DNA of 27,578 nucleotides. Origin: Mastigamoeba balamuthi. Taxonomy: Eukaryota > Evosea > Mastigamoebida > Mastigamoebidae. Positions within the stretch are counted from its first letter, which is position 1; each line of letters begins with the position of its first letter. Position numbers and translations under genes: made by a program. The stretch lies in contig CACRSC010000040.1 of assembly GCA_902651635.1 (NCBI GenBank), positions 263,733 to 291,310 of the forward strand, written 5' to 3'. Shown in pieces: positions 1 through 10,568 of the stretch. The notes beneath the pieces were generated by a model that worked only from the letters and a program-made list of their open reading frames with translations, did not search any database and was not told where the DNA came from.

Positions 1-854
1 TCATCTATGTCCGCGTCTGGTGATAGTGGGAATCGAAGCAGCGTGTCTTGCCACTCTCGAATCTGTATCGCCCGGGTTTCTGGGTCTGCGGTCTTGGTCC
101 AGGTGTTTACTTGTGGTGGGGGGTTCCACCGTCGGCGCGGTATGTTTTCGGTTAGGGCAATTGTGCAGTATATGGGTGCGTGATCGGAGAGGTCGCCGGT
201 GTTTTTGCCTACCCCGCTGTCTCTGAAACGGTGGATCATATTACGTGCGCCTATAATGTAGTCTAGTCGGTTGGCGGTGTTTTGTGGGCCTAGGTGCGTG
301 GCTGCCATAGTGCCTTGGTGTTTGAGAATATCCGTCATGTTTTGGTTTTCCATGAATCTTTGCATATCGAGCTCCGCCGTTGAGTGGGCCTCCTCGGGGT
401 GGTCCATCCAAGTATTTAGATCCCCTACTAGTATGCTGTTCGTTTTGTCCTTTGTCTGTGCTTGTATGGTTTGCCAGAGAGCTCGTTGGGCGGGGGACCC
501 TCTGGTTGGGCTATACGCATTGATGATCCTCATCGTCACATTTAGCTTGAGTGTTCCCACCAGGACATCCTTTCGATCCGTGGTATTAACAGACCAGTAC
601 TCCCGCACAGTATTGTGGACGAGAAATCCTACTAGTGTTTTGTTACCGACTCGTTAGCCCGTAAAAAGGCTGTAGCCCTCTGTGTTAGCCGCCTGGTTAA
701 CCTGCTTCTCATCAACCACGCCCAGTTCCTGCAGGGCTATTATCTCGGGGGTTGCTCGTTTGGTGCAATTCCTTACAGCCTTAATTAGTAATATGATGGC
801 TCCAAATAGGGTGTTTTGTACGTTCCAGCTGGCTATGGTAATGTTGGTATCCAT
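1..854 (-). pseudogene. LINE ORF2 N-terminus: APE-type endonuclease with one in-frame TAA
   Basis: Endonuclease motifs appear in the expected order: ASWNVQN, IIALQELGV, INAYSPTRG, ILVGDLNTW, RLDYIIG and LSDHAPI. These supply the metal-binding Glu, the GDxN signature and the SDH histidine used to nick target DNA. A TAA at 654-656 interrupts the frame between the QEL and NAYSP motifs. Reading resumes in the same frame without a shift and stays open to base 1. The lesion is therefore a simple nonsense change in an otherwise well-kept domain, suggesting a recently inactivated copy (or a base-call error). The domain would normally nick DNA for target-primed reverse transcription. The reverse transcriptase is outside the window. 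Confidence 0.8.
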
Positions 855-3221
855 GGCTGCCGCCCCTTGGGCACATAGTAGGAGAGTGACAAGTGTGAGG
901 ATTGCATATTGTTGTCGGGGTTGGGCTGTAGCTAGTATGGCTAGACTGAATGCGAGGCCCCCTGTGAGGTCATTGTATTTGGTTTGTCGGGGGGGCTCCG
1001 GGTGGGGTGCAACCCTTGGGGGGGCTGCTTTCATTCGGGGGGCGGCGTTCGTCATGGTGGTTGTGCTCCTTGAGGGGCGGCGCGGTCTTCGGTCACTGTG
1101 TCCTACCGTCTGGTGGTCTTCTCCCGTTATTCTGTCAGTGGGCCGTGCCTTCTGCGCCTGTTCCTGCTTGCTTCGCGTTCGTCTGTATAATCGTGTGGTG
1201 CAGTCAGTGGGTCTGTGCATATCGGCTTTTGCCGTACCCTGGGGGTATGCGATGGCTTCGGGGTAGCCCGGTACGCGAATGTTGGTGGTTTCGTTGATCG
1301 GGGGCCATGCGTGCACGAGGAAGACTTCTCCTCTCGGGTTTACGCCTGTCCGGGTGATGTCGTATGGGCGGTCGGCAAAGGCGCGGTTTATAGCGTTGCG
1401 CGGCGAGGCTCCCAGGCGGGTGCGGGCATTGAGTTCTACCTTCCACAGTTCGCCGGGGTACAGTTTGTTCTGGTACGCGGCCACTGCGTGCACCGAGGCT
1501 CTCGGGTCATTGTTGGTTTGACGGACCAGCTGGAGGATCGTTTTCCTATCGGTGAACGTCACCGCCCAACCGTTGGCCTGCGGTTCGATGCCGATGATGT
1601 GGGCTTTGGCCGGTTGGGCCCATGCGTCTGCGAGCTCTCTTGGGCAGGGTTTGCGCTTGTCGGCGTGCAGCACATATACCGTGAAGGGGATTTTTGCCTC
1701 CGTGAGGACCCATAACCTGGTAGCAGCAGAGAAACCCTCCGTCCTTTGCACCGACTCGATTTCTTGGCATTTACGGTATACCGCCGTGTTGGGGGCCGGG
1801 AACATAATGCTGTTTTTACCGATGTATTCCACGAAGGCCGAATTTGCAGTGACGTTGATTTTGTATGTTTCGCGGAACAGGTCTAGGAGTTCCATTCCCG
1901 CCGCTGCTACCTGGTGCGCTTCGGTCTCCGTCAGCTTGGCACCTGCCACGAGGGTGATCGCTTCCTTCATCTCTGTCTCGTACGCAGCGTTCTCTACTGC
2001 TCTAGGCGGTGCTGCGGGTTCGCCGGATTGGCTGTCGATAGACCTCGGGCTTGGGGTTGGGTCAGCGTAGCGGTCTTCGCGGGTGGGGTTGTGCGTGGCG
2101 GCTTGCCCCCAGGTTGCGGTTGTCTTGGTCGGCCACAGCGCTGCTGTGGACTGGAGGCTCGTGGACAAGGGTTGGTCTTTTCCCGGGGCAGGGCTCGGTT
2201 GGGTTCCCGCTGGCTGCATTCGTTGCGCCGGCTGTGCCCAGCTGTACGCCGTCTGCGGCCGGCTCTTGGGTGCTCTAGCCTTCTCCCTGAGGTCGATGTC
2301 TGCGCTGTCCGTCGACGAGGTGAAGTGGGCCACCAGGGCGGTTTCGTCCAGGCAGGTTAGCTCTGCGAGCTTCTGTTTGCGGGGTTCGTCCGTCTCGATC
2401 AGCATGTGCGCTTGGATAAGGGCCAGGAGAGTCTCCACGTCTATCGGGTCTTTCGCGGGGCTTGGGGCTGGGGCGTTGTCCTCTGCGGACGTGCTACCGG
2501 CTATGGGCTTTTGTTTCTCGGTGTCGCTATCCGTTTGCATGCGGTCGACGTCTTTGGGGGCCGTGTCTTCGTGTAGGCGTTTAGATGGTGGGGGGGCGCC
2601 GGTGGACGCTGGGGGGTCGATGGGTGGAGTCTTCTCCATGCTTCGGCTTGTTTGTTGTGCTAAGTCGTCGTTTGCGTATTTTGCCGCCGTTTTGTGGTGC
2701 GTATTCTTTAGTATTTCCCGGTGTGGACTGGGAAATTTTGCCGAAAAGGCGTCAGGGCTGAAAGGGGTCGGCGGTGGGCCCGCGCTGTGGTCCTGTGGTA
2801 GTGCCGGCTGCGGGTCGTGGACTGCATCTGCGCTACGGTTTGGTGGGGTGGGGCTCTCGCCGTTGGGGATCATAGGTAGCGGGCGGGGTTTGGCTTTCGG
2901 TATGGGGCTTTTGGTTTCGGGGGATGTCGCTGTTGATGTCTGGTTTTGGGCGCCGCAGGTCATCACTCCGTGTGCCGTGGGCGTGCCCAGCCCGGGGGGG
3001 TGTTTGTGGGCATGTGTGTGGGGTGTGGGGGGGAGGCGGGAGTAGTTACCTGCCCCGATTGGCGTCATGGTCCCGGTCCCCGGGGGCGCCGTGTGGCACC
3101 TTGGGGGTAGGGTGAGTGCCGCCGTGGTGAGGACCATGAGTGCCAGGCCTAGGATCTGCCAGGTCGCCGATGCCGGGGGCCGGGACTGCCGCGCCGTGCA
3201 GCGGTGCCCGTGGTGCGCCAT
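855..3221 (-). CDS. LINE ORF1-like region (fused in frame to the endonuclease)
   Basis: This gives about 789 residues before the methionine that begins the endonuclease. The N-terminus has a hydrophobic stretch at roughly residues 22-39. A long, disordered Pro/Thr/Ser-rich region follows, to about residue 400. A more globular part comes next, at about 415-600, with segments such as AFVEYIGKN and GWAVTFTDRKTILQLVRQ; these resemble an RRM-like nucleic-acid-binding fold, but only by inspection. A basic Arg-rich stretch (about 670-720) and a second hydrophobic segment (about 745-785) precede the endonuclease. No CCHC knuckle was seen. There is no stop between this part and the endonuclease, so it is either one fused polyprotein or two ORFs that happen to share a frame, with the second starting at 852-854. 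In LINEs the ORF1 product usually binds the element RNA; that role is inferred here. Confidence 0.6.
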
Positions 3222-3421
3222 TGAGATTCGCGCGGGGGGGTCTTAATCCATCGGGGGAGAAAAAAGACTCTCCCAAATAAATCTCTTGATATCTCTGAAG
3301 CATCTTGACCGCCCAGTCCGAAGTAAGAACCGGAATCATATCACTTGGATCGACCTGAATTCTATTATTGATAATTCGTCTTGCCTAATTGGATATTAAG
3401 TTGTGATAGTAAGAATTGGGT
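3222..3421 (-). other. Coding-like peptide fragment abutting the LINE start
   Basis: On the minus strand an open frame from about 3385 to 3240 reads IQVDPSDMIPVLTSDWAV, continues through a YQEIYLGESFF-like segment, and then runs into the LINE leader in the same frame. The composition (Trp, Tyr, Phe, balanced charge) looks like folded protein rather than chance. It is bounded upstream by a TAG. It may be a remnant of a gene interrupted by the LINE, or part of the LINE leader. I do not recognise the family. Confidence 0.25.
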
Positions 3422-3670
3422 TTATTTTTTCTCCAAAAATAGTACCTCCTCAACAACATCTGCAATCTCGGAATCCTCCCCCTCATTGAGGGAGAAGTCA
3501 TAGAGCCACCTCAACAGCAGCTCCTCCTCATCCTCTCTCAGTTGGCGGGGACGACCTAGTTCATAAGGCTCTTGTTTTGCTGCTGTAGCAGCATTGGCCC
3601 TCTCCAGAGACCTTCGTGATACTTCTGTGGAGGCACATGCACAGCATGTGCTGAAACCATGGCTAATAAG
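3422..3670 (-). pseudogene. Short ORF with a GRP-type helix-turn-helix-like stretch, possible transposase fragment
   Basis: An 82-codon open frame on the minus strand ends at TAA 3422-3424 and is preceded in frame by TAG at 3671-3673. It has no good start codon. The peptide contains LGRPRQLREDEEELLLRWL, which resembles the linker and start of the second helix-turn-helix of CENP-B/pogo and related transposases (a GRP box followed by an acidic helix). An acidic tail and a stop follow. The match rests on this short motif only. An antisense ORF at 3659-4012 is considered noise. Confidence 0.25.
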
Positions 3671-4140
3671 CTACCTTGCCTTTGCCTCTGCACTTCCCTG
3701 ATTGCGACCCTCCTGGGTTGCCAGCAGCAGGCGGGCTTCATTCCTCTTGGTATTTGCCATTGTTTTCAAAGTGGCGCAGATTTTTTGGGTGGTGCGGATT
3801 TTTCTGGGTGCTCTATTCCCCTCAATGGATATGATTGGTTCTGTTGGGCGAATCTCTCACTCGAATCCCCTCACAACATTCCGCTTTTTCGAAAAGGCCG
3901 ACCCTGGCCTAGCGGTGCTGCCGGGTGCATTCCAGTGCCTCGGCGAATGCACGGTGCACCTCCGGTACCCTCCCTGCCACGGGTAGTGCCTGGGGGGTGC
4001 GTACCTGTGTAGCGGATGCCCTGTATGCGGCCACATGATCTTCTGCTGGGAGCGATGCCTGCGGTTGGCGCCTGATCTTGCGGGTGCTGATCCACTTGCC
4101 GCTCATGGTCTCCCCCACGTCGATCACATTTACGTTTCAT
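3671..4140. other. Unassigned spacer
   Basis: There are open frames on both strands, the longest about 100 codons, but none shows a recognisable motif or intron pattern. A minus-strand frame at 3909-4127 has a plausible protein-like composition and could be a degraded gag or integrase piece. I cannot support a call. Confidence 0.3.
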
Positions 4141-4232
4141 AGCGGAAGCAACTCCACTATATGCCGCTACACAGACCTCCACTACGCACTGTAGCGGAAG
4201 CAGAAAAGCATAGCGGCATGTAGCAGAAGGTG

Positions 4233-4436
4233 TGTAGCGGCATGTAGCGGAGAATTAGTGTAGTGGTACGTAGCAGACCCCAATGTAGCGGCATGTAGTG
4301 GAGAATTTGTGTAGCGGCGCGTAGTGGACCCAAATGTAGCGGCATGTAGCGGAGGATTAGTGTAGCGGCGCGTAGCAGACCCCAATGTAACGGCATGTAG
4401 TGGAGGATTTGTGTAGTGGCACGTAGCGGACCCTCA
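4233..4436. repeat. Tandem repeat, four 51-bp units
   Basis: Four units start at 4233, 4284, 4335 and 4386, each beginning TGTAGCGGCATGTAGYGGAG and continuing to a GACCC(C/A) run. Degenerate half units with the same GTAGCGG word extend on both sides (about 4140-4232 and 4437-4510). Units differ mainly by C/T and G/A changes. The 51-bp period is divisible by three, which is why a repetitive 17-residue reading frame appears on the minus strand; I regard that frame as a by-product. The same word builds the array at 27040-27470. Confidence 0.85.
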
Positions 4437-4589
4437 TTTAGCGGAGTGTAGCGAAAGGCTGTGTTGCAACAGTGTGTAGCAGAGGCTGCATAGCGGCATA
4501 TAGCGGAAGTCTATGTGATTCAGTGCAGATAGTGATTTTAGTTTACGTCATTTGCATGCTGTGCTAGCTGGACAGACAGGTGAGCAGTA

Positions 4590-7303
4590 ATGCAGATGGA
4601 AGCAGGTTCTCAGGAAGCCACAGCAGGTGGGCCTTGTGCACTGATGGCGTCGAGGCAACATCAGGGAGATGTTGCCTGGGAGCACAAGGCATACCGCTGC
4701 AGTGCATGTGACAGGTACTACACGTCGCAGTATCACCTGCAGAGGGCTGGGCACATGGGCAGTCACCATCGCCCCGAGAAATGGAATGCAACATCAGGCA
4801 GATGGTCTGCTCTGTTCGTTGCAGACAGGGCAGCTGCCTGGAGCCAGGCCAAAGCAGCAGAGAACAAACGCCAGTTTGTTGTGGACAGCACAGGTATTTT
4901 ATTGAGACCACTATTCAATTCAAATCACATAATTAACAATTATAAGAGCAGCAAAGAGAGAGTGGAGCCACATCAGCCAGTCCAGGCAGTTTGCTGCCAT
5001 AGTGGCTGAGGCAGCAATGGAGGGCATGCTGGATGAGGAACAGCAGCCGAGGACAGCCCATGAAGAGGAAGCACCACAGCTGGAAGGAGACAAGGGTCGT
5101 TGTGGGAAAATGGCAGAAGACAGGCAGAGAACAGCTGCCTTGTGCCTAGGCAGCCAGCTCGAACAGGAGGGAAGCTCGGACAGCTCATCAGAGAACAGCG
5201 AGGTGGAAGAGGGAGAGGACGGCTTGTCACTGCAGAAGGAGAAGCTGAGCCTCATCAGGCATGTGTGCTCAATGGAGCCGAAGTACGACTGTGTGACAGC
5301 ACCCCAGACCAGTGTGCAGACACTGAGAGAGTACCAGGAGAGAAGGGCAGAGCTGCAGGAGGCAGAGAGCAGCATAGAGGAGAGGTACAATCAGGCCCTA
5401 GAACATCCAGGGTCTGGAGACTACCTGGGACCAGTGCTGAAAACGGTGCAGCAGCCCCTGGAAGCCCTGCCTCTGGCCACACCCCCAGGGCCCATAGCAC
5501 CTCAGCTGCACATCCCACGGGAAGTCCTTGCACTGTGGAAGTTGGAGGGCAAGATGACCGATGCCCAGATAGACCTGGTTGTGGCCTCCATCAATGGAAA
5601 GAAGAGAGCCTCAGTCACAGTCTCGAACTACATCAAGCAGGAGTGCAGTGAAGTGATACCGCAGGTGGGACCGGCTGTGGGGAAGAAGCTGCACAGCAAG
5701 CATCCCCTACACAGTGTCATTGGCCATTTCATGCAGTGATGCCAGTCCCCCTCATCATGTACTTCAGCAAGGCCATCAATGAGATCACCACGGCTACTCA
5801 CCACAAGACATGGATCGACCAGCTCATCCGCATTGCCCATCTCAGGTGTCTATTCCCTCTTCCTTTTCCCTCAGTTATATACTCAGTTATTCACTTCATT
5901 TTAGGACCCATGACTCCACTGGCAATCAGCATGAGTCCCCCTTGACCCACTCCGAGCTCTATAACATTGCTCTTCACGAGTGCTCCTTCCTCAGCCATAC
6001 TCGTGTCAAGGAGAACTTCTTCACCAAGTTTATGAATGCCATCAACCGCATCGATCCCTCCGTCCTCGCTCTCATCAACAACAATCTCATGGCCCCGACC
6101 TCTCATCCCTGCTTCCGCAGCTGCACCAACCTCACCAATCTCAGCTTCCTCTACCTCAGCACGGGTTGCCAGATGACCTGCCTCAAGTACATCTTCTCTA
6201 ACAACGGCACCGACATCATAACCAACAGTGCCCTCACTGACCTCATTGACCACTGGGAGCAGCACTTCACCAAGCCCCTCTCCTGGAAGGAACTCACCGA
6301 CAAGTCCTTCAAGAGTATGTTTTTTCCCCCTGTTTTTGTCTGACTTATTCCCCCTCAGAGTTCCTTGACGATCGCGCCAAGAGGCTCTCCAAGACCTCCA
6401 TCTGCATCTCCACTCCAACGAGGACTTATTGCCACCATTCTGGCTTCCTTCCTCTTAGCACCTCCAGTGACCTTCCCGTGGGCTTCTCTGTCACCATCTT
6501 GCTGCCCTCCACCAGAGCAGCAGAGTCTTCAGACCATCCCAAACTGCTTCTCAATGCCTCTGGTTCTGTCCCTCCTGCTGACCCCCTCGCCTTCTACAGC
6601 ATGTGGGCCGTCTTTGTCTCCCTCTCCATGTTCACTCAGGCCGTCTCTGCTTTTGAGGTCGCCATAATCACTAACATCATCCAGTGGAAGGGTATTGCTC
6701 TTTTCCTTACCTTCTATTGCAGACGAATCCCCCATGTCCAACGATGACTTCGGTCTCCTGTCCTCTGGCCTGTCTGATGGGCTGTGGGATAACATTTTCT
6801 TCAACAACCCTGTTCTCGAGCCCAGCATCATCAAGCTCAAGAACTACATCATTACTTGCATGGTACAGCAGGCCAAGAAGACCAACAAGGGAAAGTCCGC
6901 CACCAACGACAAGACATCAGGTGATAAGAGCGATGCAGACGACAAGAGCTACAGCGATGGCAATAGCGATGGTGATGGTGAGGCTCCAGCTAACAGCAAC
7001 AGTGAGCCTGACTCCCAAGCAGCTCCTCAAGCAGCTCCTCAGGATGCCCCTGCAGCTGCAGCTGCTTCTTCCATCTCCTCTTCCTATGATTCCCCTTCTC
7101 TTTTTCACACATCTCTTCTGCCCCTCACTGACCAGACCAGTGATGCCCCTCAGGCAACCCAGTCTGATATCCCTGATTCTGCCCAGTCAGCTGCACCAGC
7201 TGCTGATACTGAGCCCCCTGCCTCTCCTCCCTCTTCCTCTGCTTCCAAGCATGCTCTCTCTTCCCCCCTCTCCAAACCTGCCCCAAAGCGCAGGAGAAGG
7301 TAA
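4590..7303 (+). CDS. Six-exon gene for an 823-aa protein: C2H2-like N-terminus, disordered tail, basic C-terminus
   Basis: I do not recognise this protein. Exons 4590-4893, 4952-5664, 5715-5845, 5905-6314, 6359-6691 and 6723-7303 join without a stop and keep phase throughout; introns are 58, 50, 59, 44 and 31 nt with GT-AG ends. Residues 35-60 hold a zinc-finger-like set, YRCSAC followed by H55 and H59. Next comes a WSALFVADRAAAW box (72-84). Then there is an acidic Glu/Ser-rich region, a likely coiled coil (about 226-248, TLREYQERRAELQEAESS) and a globular middle. The tail (about 660-810) is Asp/Ser then Ala/Pro/Ser-rich and ends in PKRRRR, a probable nuclear localisation signal. The first two exons have a decayed inverted copy at 8500-9318. 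The finger and DRAAAW box recur in the gene at 24107-26209. A nuclear DNA-binding protein of a mobile element is my inference. The start codon is uncertain. Confidence 0.65.
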
Positions 7304-7380
7304 TCCCTTCTTATCTCCTCTGCTCCCTGTTTGCTCTTCTTGGTTTTTCAGCTGCTCTTGCAGCTTTTCCAAAGACAGCA

Positions 7381-7386
7381 AATAAA
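7381..7386 (+). promoter_or_regulatory. Candidate polyadenylation signal AATAAA
   Basis: The hexamer lies 78 bp after the stop of the 823-aa gene, before a T-rich stretch, as expected for an mRNA 3' end. Confidence 0.5.
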
Positions 7387-7762
7387 CATCTCTCTTTGAC
7401 TCTCTATCTGTGTCTGCCTCTAAAATTACCTCTTTTACATCCCATTATACTATAATTAATATCTCTTCATTTCTTTATGTATTTGTTTTCTTTCTTTTGC
7501 AACTAAATATGTGCTCTTTCTGGTCTTAATTGGATTATTGCTTCTGCCAAAATAATGTAAAATTCACTCATTTTAAAACTCTCAATATACAAAAATGTAC
7601 TCTTTTTCTTACTATATTGTTTGATTTTCCGAAATCACTCCGATAACAATCATGTCTTTTTTTACTATTTTTCGCCACTGCGTTTCATTGTTTTCCTCTT
7701 TTTGCTCCAAAAAACTGCTTTTTTTACTAGTTTTTTCCTCTGTGATTCATGGTAAAATGCCC
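7387..7762. other. A+T-rich spacer
   Basis: T-rich DNA with no convincing reading frame. It ends in a pyrimidine tract and CCCACAG at 7778-7784, which would serve as a 3' splice site for the ORF that follows. Confidence 0.5.
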
Positions 7763-7784
7763 CTTTCCCTCCCACAGGAATATG

Positions 7785-8192
7785 AAGGCACTACGTGCTG
7801 CTACACATGGCAGTGCTGCAGCAGATGGCATCATGTACAAGTACTCCTATAGTGTGAAGTGGATAAGCAGTGCCCTGGAGGAGGTCAGTCTCCTAACTGC
7901 CGTGCTTGGAAAACCAGACAAGTCATTCTCTCCAGAAATTGTTCCTGCATGGTGTCGTTCCCCAGGAATTGCCTCTGTTGTTGGAGAGCACCTTCTTCTT
8001 TGCACTTTTGTACCCCCAAACCCCAGCAAGAAGAAAAATAGAAAAGATATTCGGACTCCAGTTTTCCCCTCTGTTGTTGGCTTCACTTCTGTATATGGCA
8101 ATTTGGGACAATATAGAAAGTTCCACTCTGTAGCTTGGCACTGCTACCAGACTCAAAAGGAACAGTCTTCCAAGCAACTTGATGAATGCTGA
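7785..8192 (+). CDS. Candidate terminal exon, unknown product
   Basis: An open frame follows a strong 3' splice site (pyrimidine tract ending CCCACAG) and stops at 8190-8192, about 135 residues. It has protein-like segments such as MYKYSYSVKWISSALEEV and a basic PSKKKNRKD patch. No donor exon can be assigned; it could be an alternative last exon of the upstream gene or an independent remnant. The opposite strand is also open over part of this stretch, so coding status is doubtful. Confidence 0.3.
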   Translation, partial: KALRAATHGSAAADGIMYKYSYSVKWISSALEEVSLLTAVLGKPDKSFSPEIVPAWCRSPGIASVVGEHLLLCTFVPPNPSKKKNRKDIRTPVFPSVVGFTSVYGNLGQYRKFHSVAWHCYQTQKEQSSKQLDEC

Positions 8193-8490
8193 AGAACCTT
8201 CATGCAACTTCGGTGTAACTCCGGTACTTGATGGGAAATGGCTCTCCCAGACGAGTCCTTGCAGGCACTTTGAGTACCAGCAAACTGACAGAGCCTTTCC
8301 TGTGAGAACTGAACAGACCTGATCTCCCCGAATTTGAAGACGTCCTTCAACAGTGGCTCGTGATCTCTGGACCATTTCTTGTCTTCGAATGGGAGAAGCC
8401 TAACAGCAATTGCTCCTTCCACAAGGAGCAGGTTGTAGTTCAGGCACTTGAACCATGTCTGGGCTCTGAGACAATGGTGTTGACTGCCAT
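8150..8490 (-). other. Minus-strand open frame, unknown
   Basis: A frame of about 110 codons ends at TGA near 8153. It contains NYNLLLVEGAIAVRLLPF and FKFGEIRSVQFSQERLCQF. It lies directly downstream of the decayed inverted gene copy on the same strand and may be its diverged continuation, but I could not align it to the intact gene. Confidence 0.25.
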
Positions 8491-8499
8491 CAAGTGCTC

Positions 8500-9318
8500 C
8501 ACGTTCTTGGGTGCTATGAGTCCTTCTGGTGTGGCCAGAGGCAGGGCTTCCAGAGGCCTCTGCACTGTCTTGAGCACTGGTCCCAGGTAGTCTCTGGATT
8601 CTGGATGCTATGGCCTCCTTGTACCTTGTCTAAATGCTGCTCTCTGCTTCCTGCAGCTCTGCTCTTCTTGCCTGGTACTCCCTGAGTGTCTGGAGTGCTG
8701 TCTGAGGTGCTTTAACATAGCTGCACTTGGGCTCCTCTGAGCTCACCTGTGCTGTGAGCTCCAGCTTCTTCTTCTGCAGTGCTATGTTATCTGTCCCTGC
8801 ATCACTCTGCTCTGCCTCAGATGAGCTCTCTGGCACTGCCTCTTGGTCTGCTGTCCCTTCTGCATACCAGGCTTCCCCACAGACGCCCTCCTGTTGTCTT
8901 TCCTGGTGCTCTGCTTCCTCTTCTGCTCTCTTCCTCTGCTTGGTCTCCTGGTCCACTACAACACCCTCCATTGATTCAGCCACTATGGAAGTGAACTGTC
9001 TCAATTGGCTCAAGCTGCTTCACTCTCTCTTTGATGCTGTGTTTATTTTGCCAAATAATTATGTCTGTTAAATACCAAAAGAAATATTTAATATGTACAA
9101 ACCTGTGCTGGAGCTGCCCACAACATACTGGCATTTGTTCTCTGCTGCTTTGGCCTGGCTCCACACAGCAGCCCTGTCGGTCACCAACAGAGAAGACCAT
9201 CTTTCAGATGTTCCATTACACTTCTTGGGGCAGTGGTGACCATCCATGTGGCCAGTCCTCTTCAGGTTACACTACCTGCCCAAGAGAAAAGCCAGAACAA
9301 AAGTCATACTTGGGTAGG
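8500..9318 (-). pseudogene. Decayed inverted copy of exons 1-2 of the 823-aa gene
   Basis: The reverse strand encodes RTGHMDGHH, LVTDRAAVWSQAKAAENK, RQFTSIVAESMEG, TLREYQARRAELQEAESSI and DYLGPVLKTVQRPLEALPL. These align in order with the 4590-5664 copy. The intron position after the AENK segment is also kept (about 9037-9103 here). Lesions include a TGA in place of a Trp codon just after that intron, a TAG after AESSI and frame changes in the finger region. The two copies face each other across about 3 kb. They are either two insertions of one family or long, diverged inverted repeats of a single element. Confidence 0.75.
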
Positions 9319-10568
9319 AGACTGTCTTCAACAGGTGGTGGAGGTTTGGCAACACTCCCCTATGCCCAGAGGACCAAGGCATGAAGGAGGAGCTCGTCAC
9401 CCTGAGAGCAGAGAAGGGGGCTGTTGAGGCCAAGCTCAAGGCAAAAATGATAGAGGCCATGAAATGGTGTTCCAAAGCTAAGGCTGGCACTGCTGCAATG
9501 GCTGCAGTTCATGACCACCAGGTGGTCACCGTCATCAATGCCAAGGAGGGCATCATCAGTAAGCTGCATCAGACCATAGCTACACTTGAGAAGGCCATGA
9601 AGGTCGTGAATTCCGTATGGGCCAAGGGAAATTCAGCAATACCTGATGGAAATTTGACTAAGCCCAATGGGAATTGCATTAGTGATGATATTCATACCAT
9701 GCACACTAATGACGATACGGTACCAGAAACAATCACAGAGTTGCAGCAGTTCCTCTGTGACATGGGGCAGCAGCGAGACAATATCACAGAGCAGACAAAG
9801 ATGTTTGACAAGTTGGCAACTGGTAGGGCTCAGGAAATCCAGCAGTTGCAGGAGATGATCGATCAGATGCAGGAGGAGGCTGGAGGGTGGTGCACTGGAT
9901 TGGTATCTTACACTACCAGCAGGCCTGTCACTATGTGCTTTCACGGCTCACATGGTGCTGCGGTACATGGGAGCTGATTAATTGCTGCAGCTGCAGGCAC
10001 AGTGAAGAGCATTCCATCAGAAGACCAATGAGGACATACGGGCTATGGAAGACTGGCTAACTTGGCTGGCCAGCCAGATTGGAGTACACATGGATGCCAG
10101 AGAGAAGATCAACAAATTCTGTGAGGCCCTTAGTGATTGTGATGCATGTGAGCATGTACTGCTGGCCCAGGTGACAACACTGAAGGCAGCCATTGAGGCA
10201 GCTGTGGCTAAGACGACAACTAGGGCAGCAGCCATGGTAGGGCACGAGCCATCCCCAGGCACTGGGACTACAGGCCCACAGGTCTCAGCAGTGGCCAGCA
10301 CGATGGCTATGGCTGGCCCAGGAAGGACAGCACCGGACAGGGAATTTGAGTTACCATAGCAGACAGGGCTGGCATGCAGTCATGCACCCCAGAAGGCAGG
10401 TAGACTGAATCACTGCTATGTGCATGGGGGCACGGATGCATGGGTGTACAGTCCAGATATGACATGCAACAGATGCAGAAAGAGGGGCCACATGGGCTTT
10501 GTGTGCCAGTTGCAGTACCAGAGTGGGAGCCAGCAGTCACCTGCAGGTCAGTGCTTCTGGTACTCATG
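9319..10568 (+). pseudogene. Ty3/Gypsy gag remnant with CCHC zinc knuckle
   Basis: The frame opens after a TAG at about 9314 with FNRWWRFGNTPLCPEDQG, a conserved-looking segment lying before the first Met (9381), so the true start is further upstream. Helical segments follow (TELQQFLCDMGQQRDNITE and a Gln/Glu-rich coil) to a TGA at 9975-9977. A shifted frame continues from about 10045 (DWLTWLASQIGVHMDAREK). In a further frame CNRCRKRGHMGFVC gives the C-X2-C-X4-H-X4-C nucleic-acid-binding knuckle at about 10461-10502. Gag would package the element RNA. At least two frame changes and stops make this copy non-functional. Confidence 0.75.

Larger units (their letters stand above)
1..3221 (-). mobile_element. 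LINE-type non-LTR retrotransposon, 5' part, cut by the window edge
   Basis: The minus strand holds one long reading frame that starts at the ATG at 3219-3221 and runs off the left edge. It ends in an apurinic/apyrimidinic-type endonuclease, which in LINEs precedes the reverse transcriptase, so the RT should lie to the left of base 1. The region is markedly more G+C-rich than the DNA beyond 3240, with long C runs on the coding strand. The 5' end of the element is probably near 3240-3340. No tail, target duplication or internal promoter can be checked because only one end is in the window. Confidence 0.8.

Noticed and set aside
2083-3045. A 320-codon plus-strand frame opposite the LINE
   Set aside because: It is the antisense shadow of the G+C-rich LINE ORF, Cys/Gly/Val-rich with no motif.
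4157-4396. A protein with 17-residue repeats on the minus strand
   Set aside because: It is the translation of the 51-bp tandem repeat, whose period is divisible by three; no start, intron or other support.
4140-4510. 5' LTR of the Ty3 element, paired with 27040-27470
   Set aside because: The two regions share only the GTAGCGG word; period and symmetry differ and no TG...CA ends or long identity are seen.
5714-5736. A 23-nt intron in the 823-aa gene
   Set aside because: A 50-nt intron at 5665-5714 (GTGGGA...ACACAG) restores the same frame and matches the size of the other introns.
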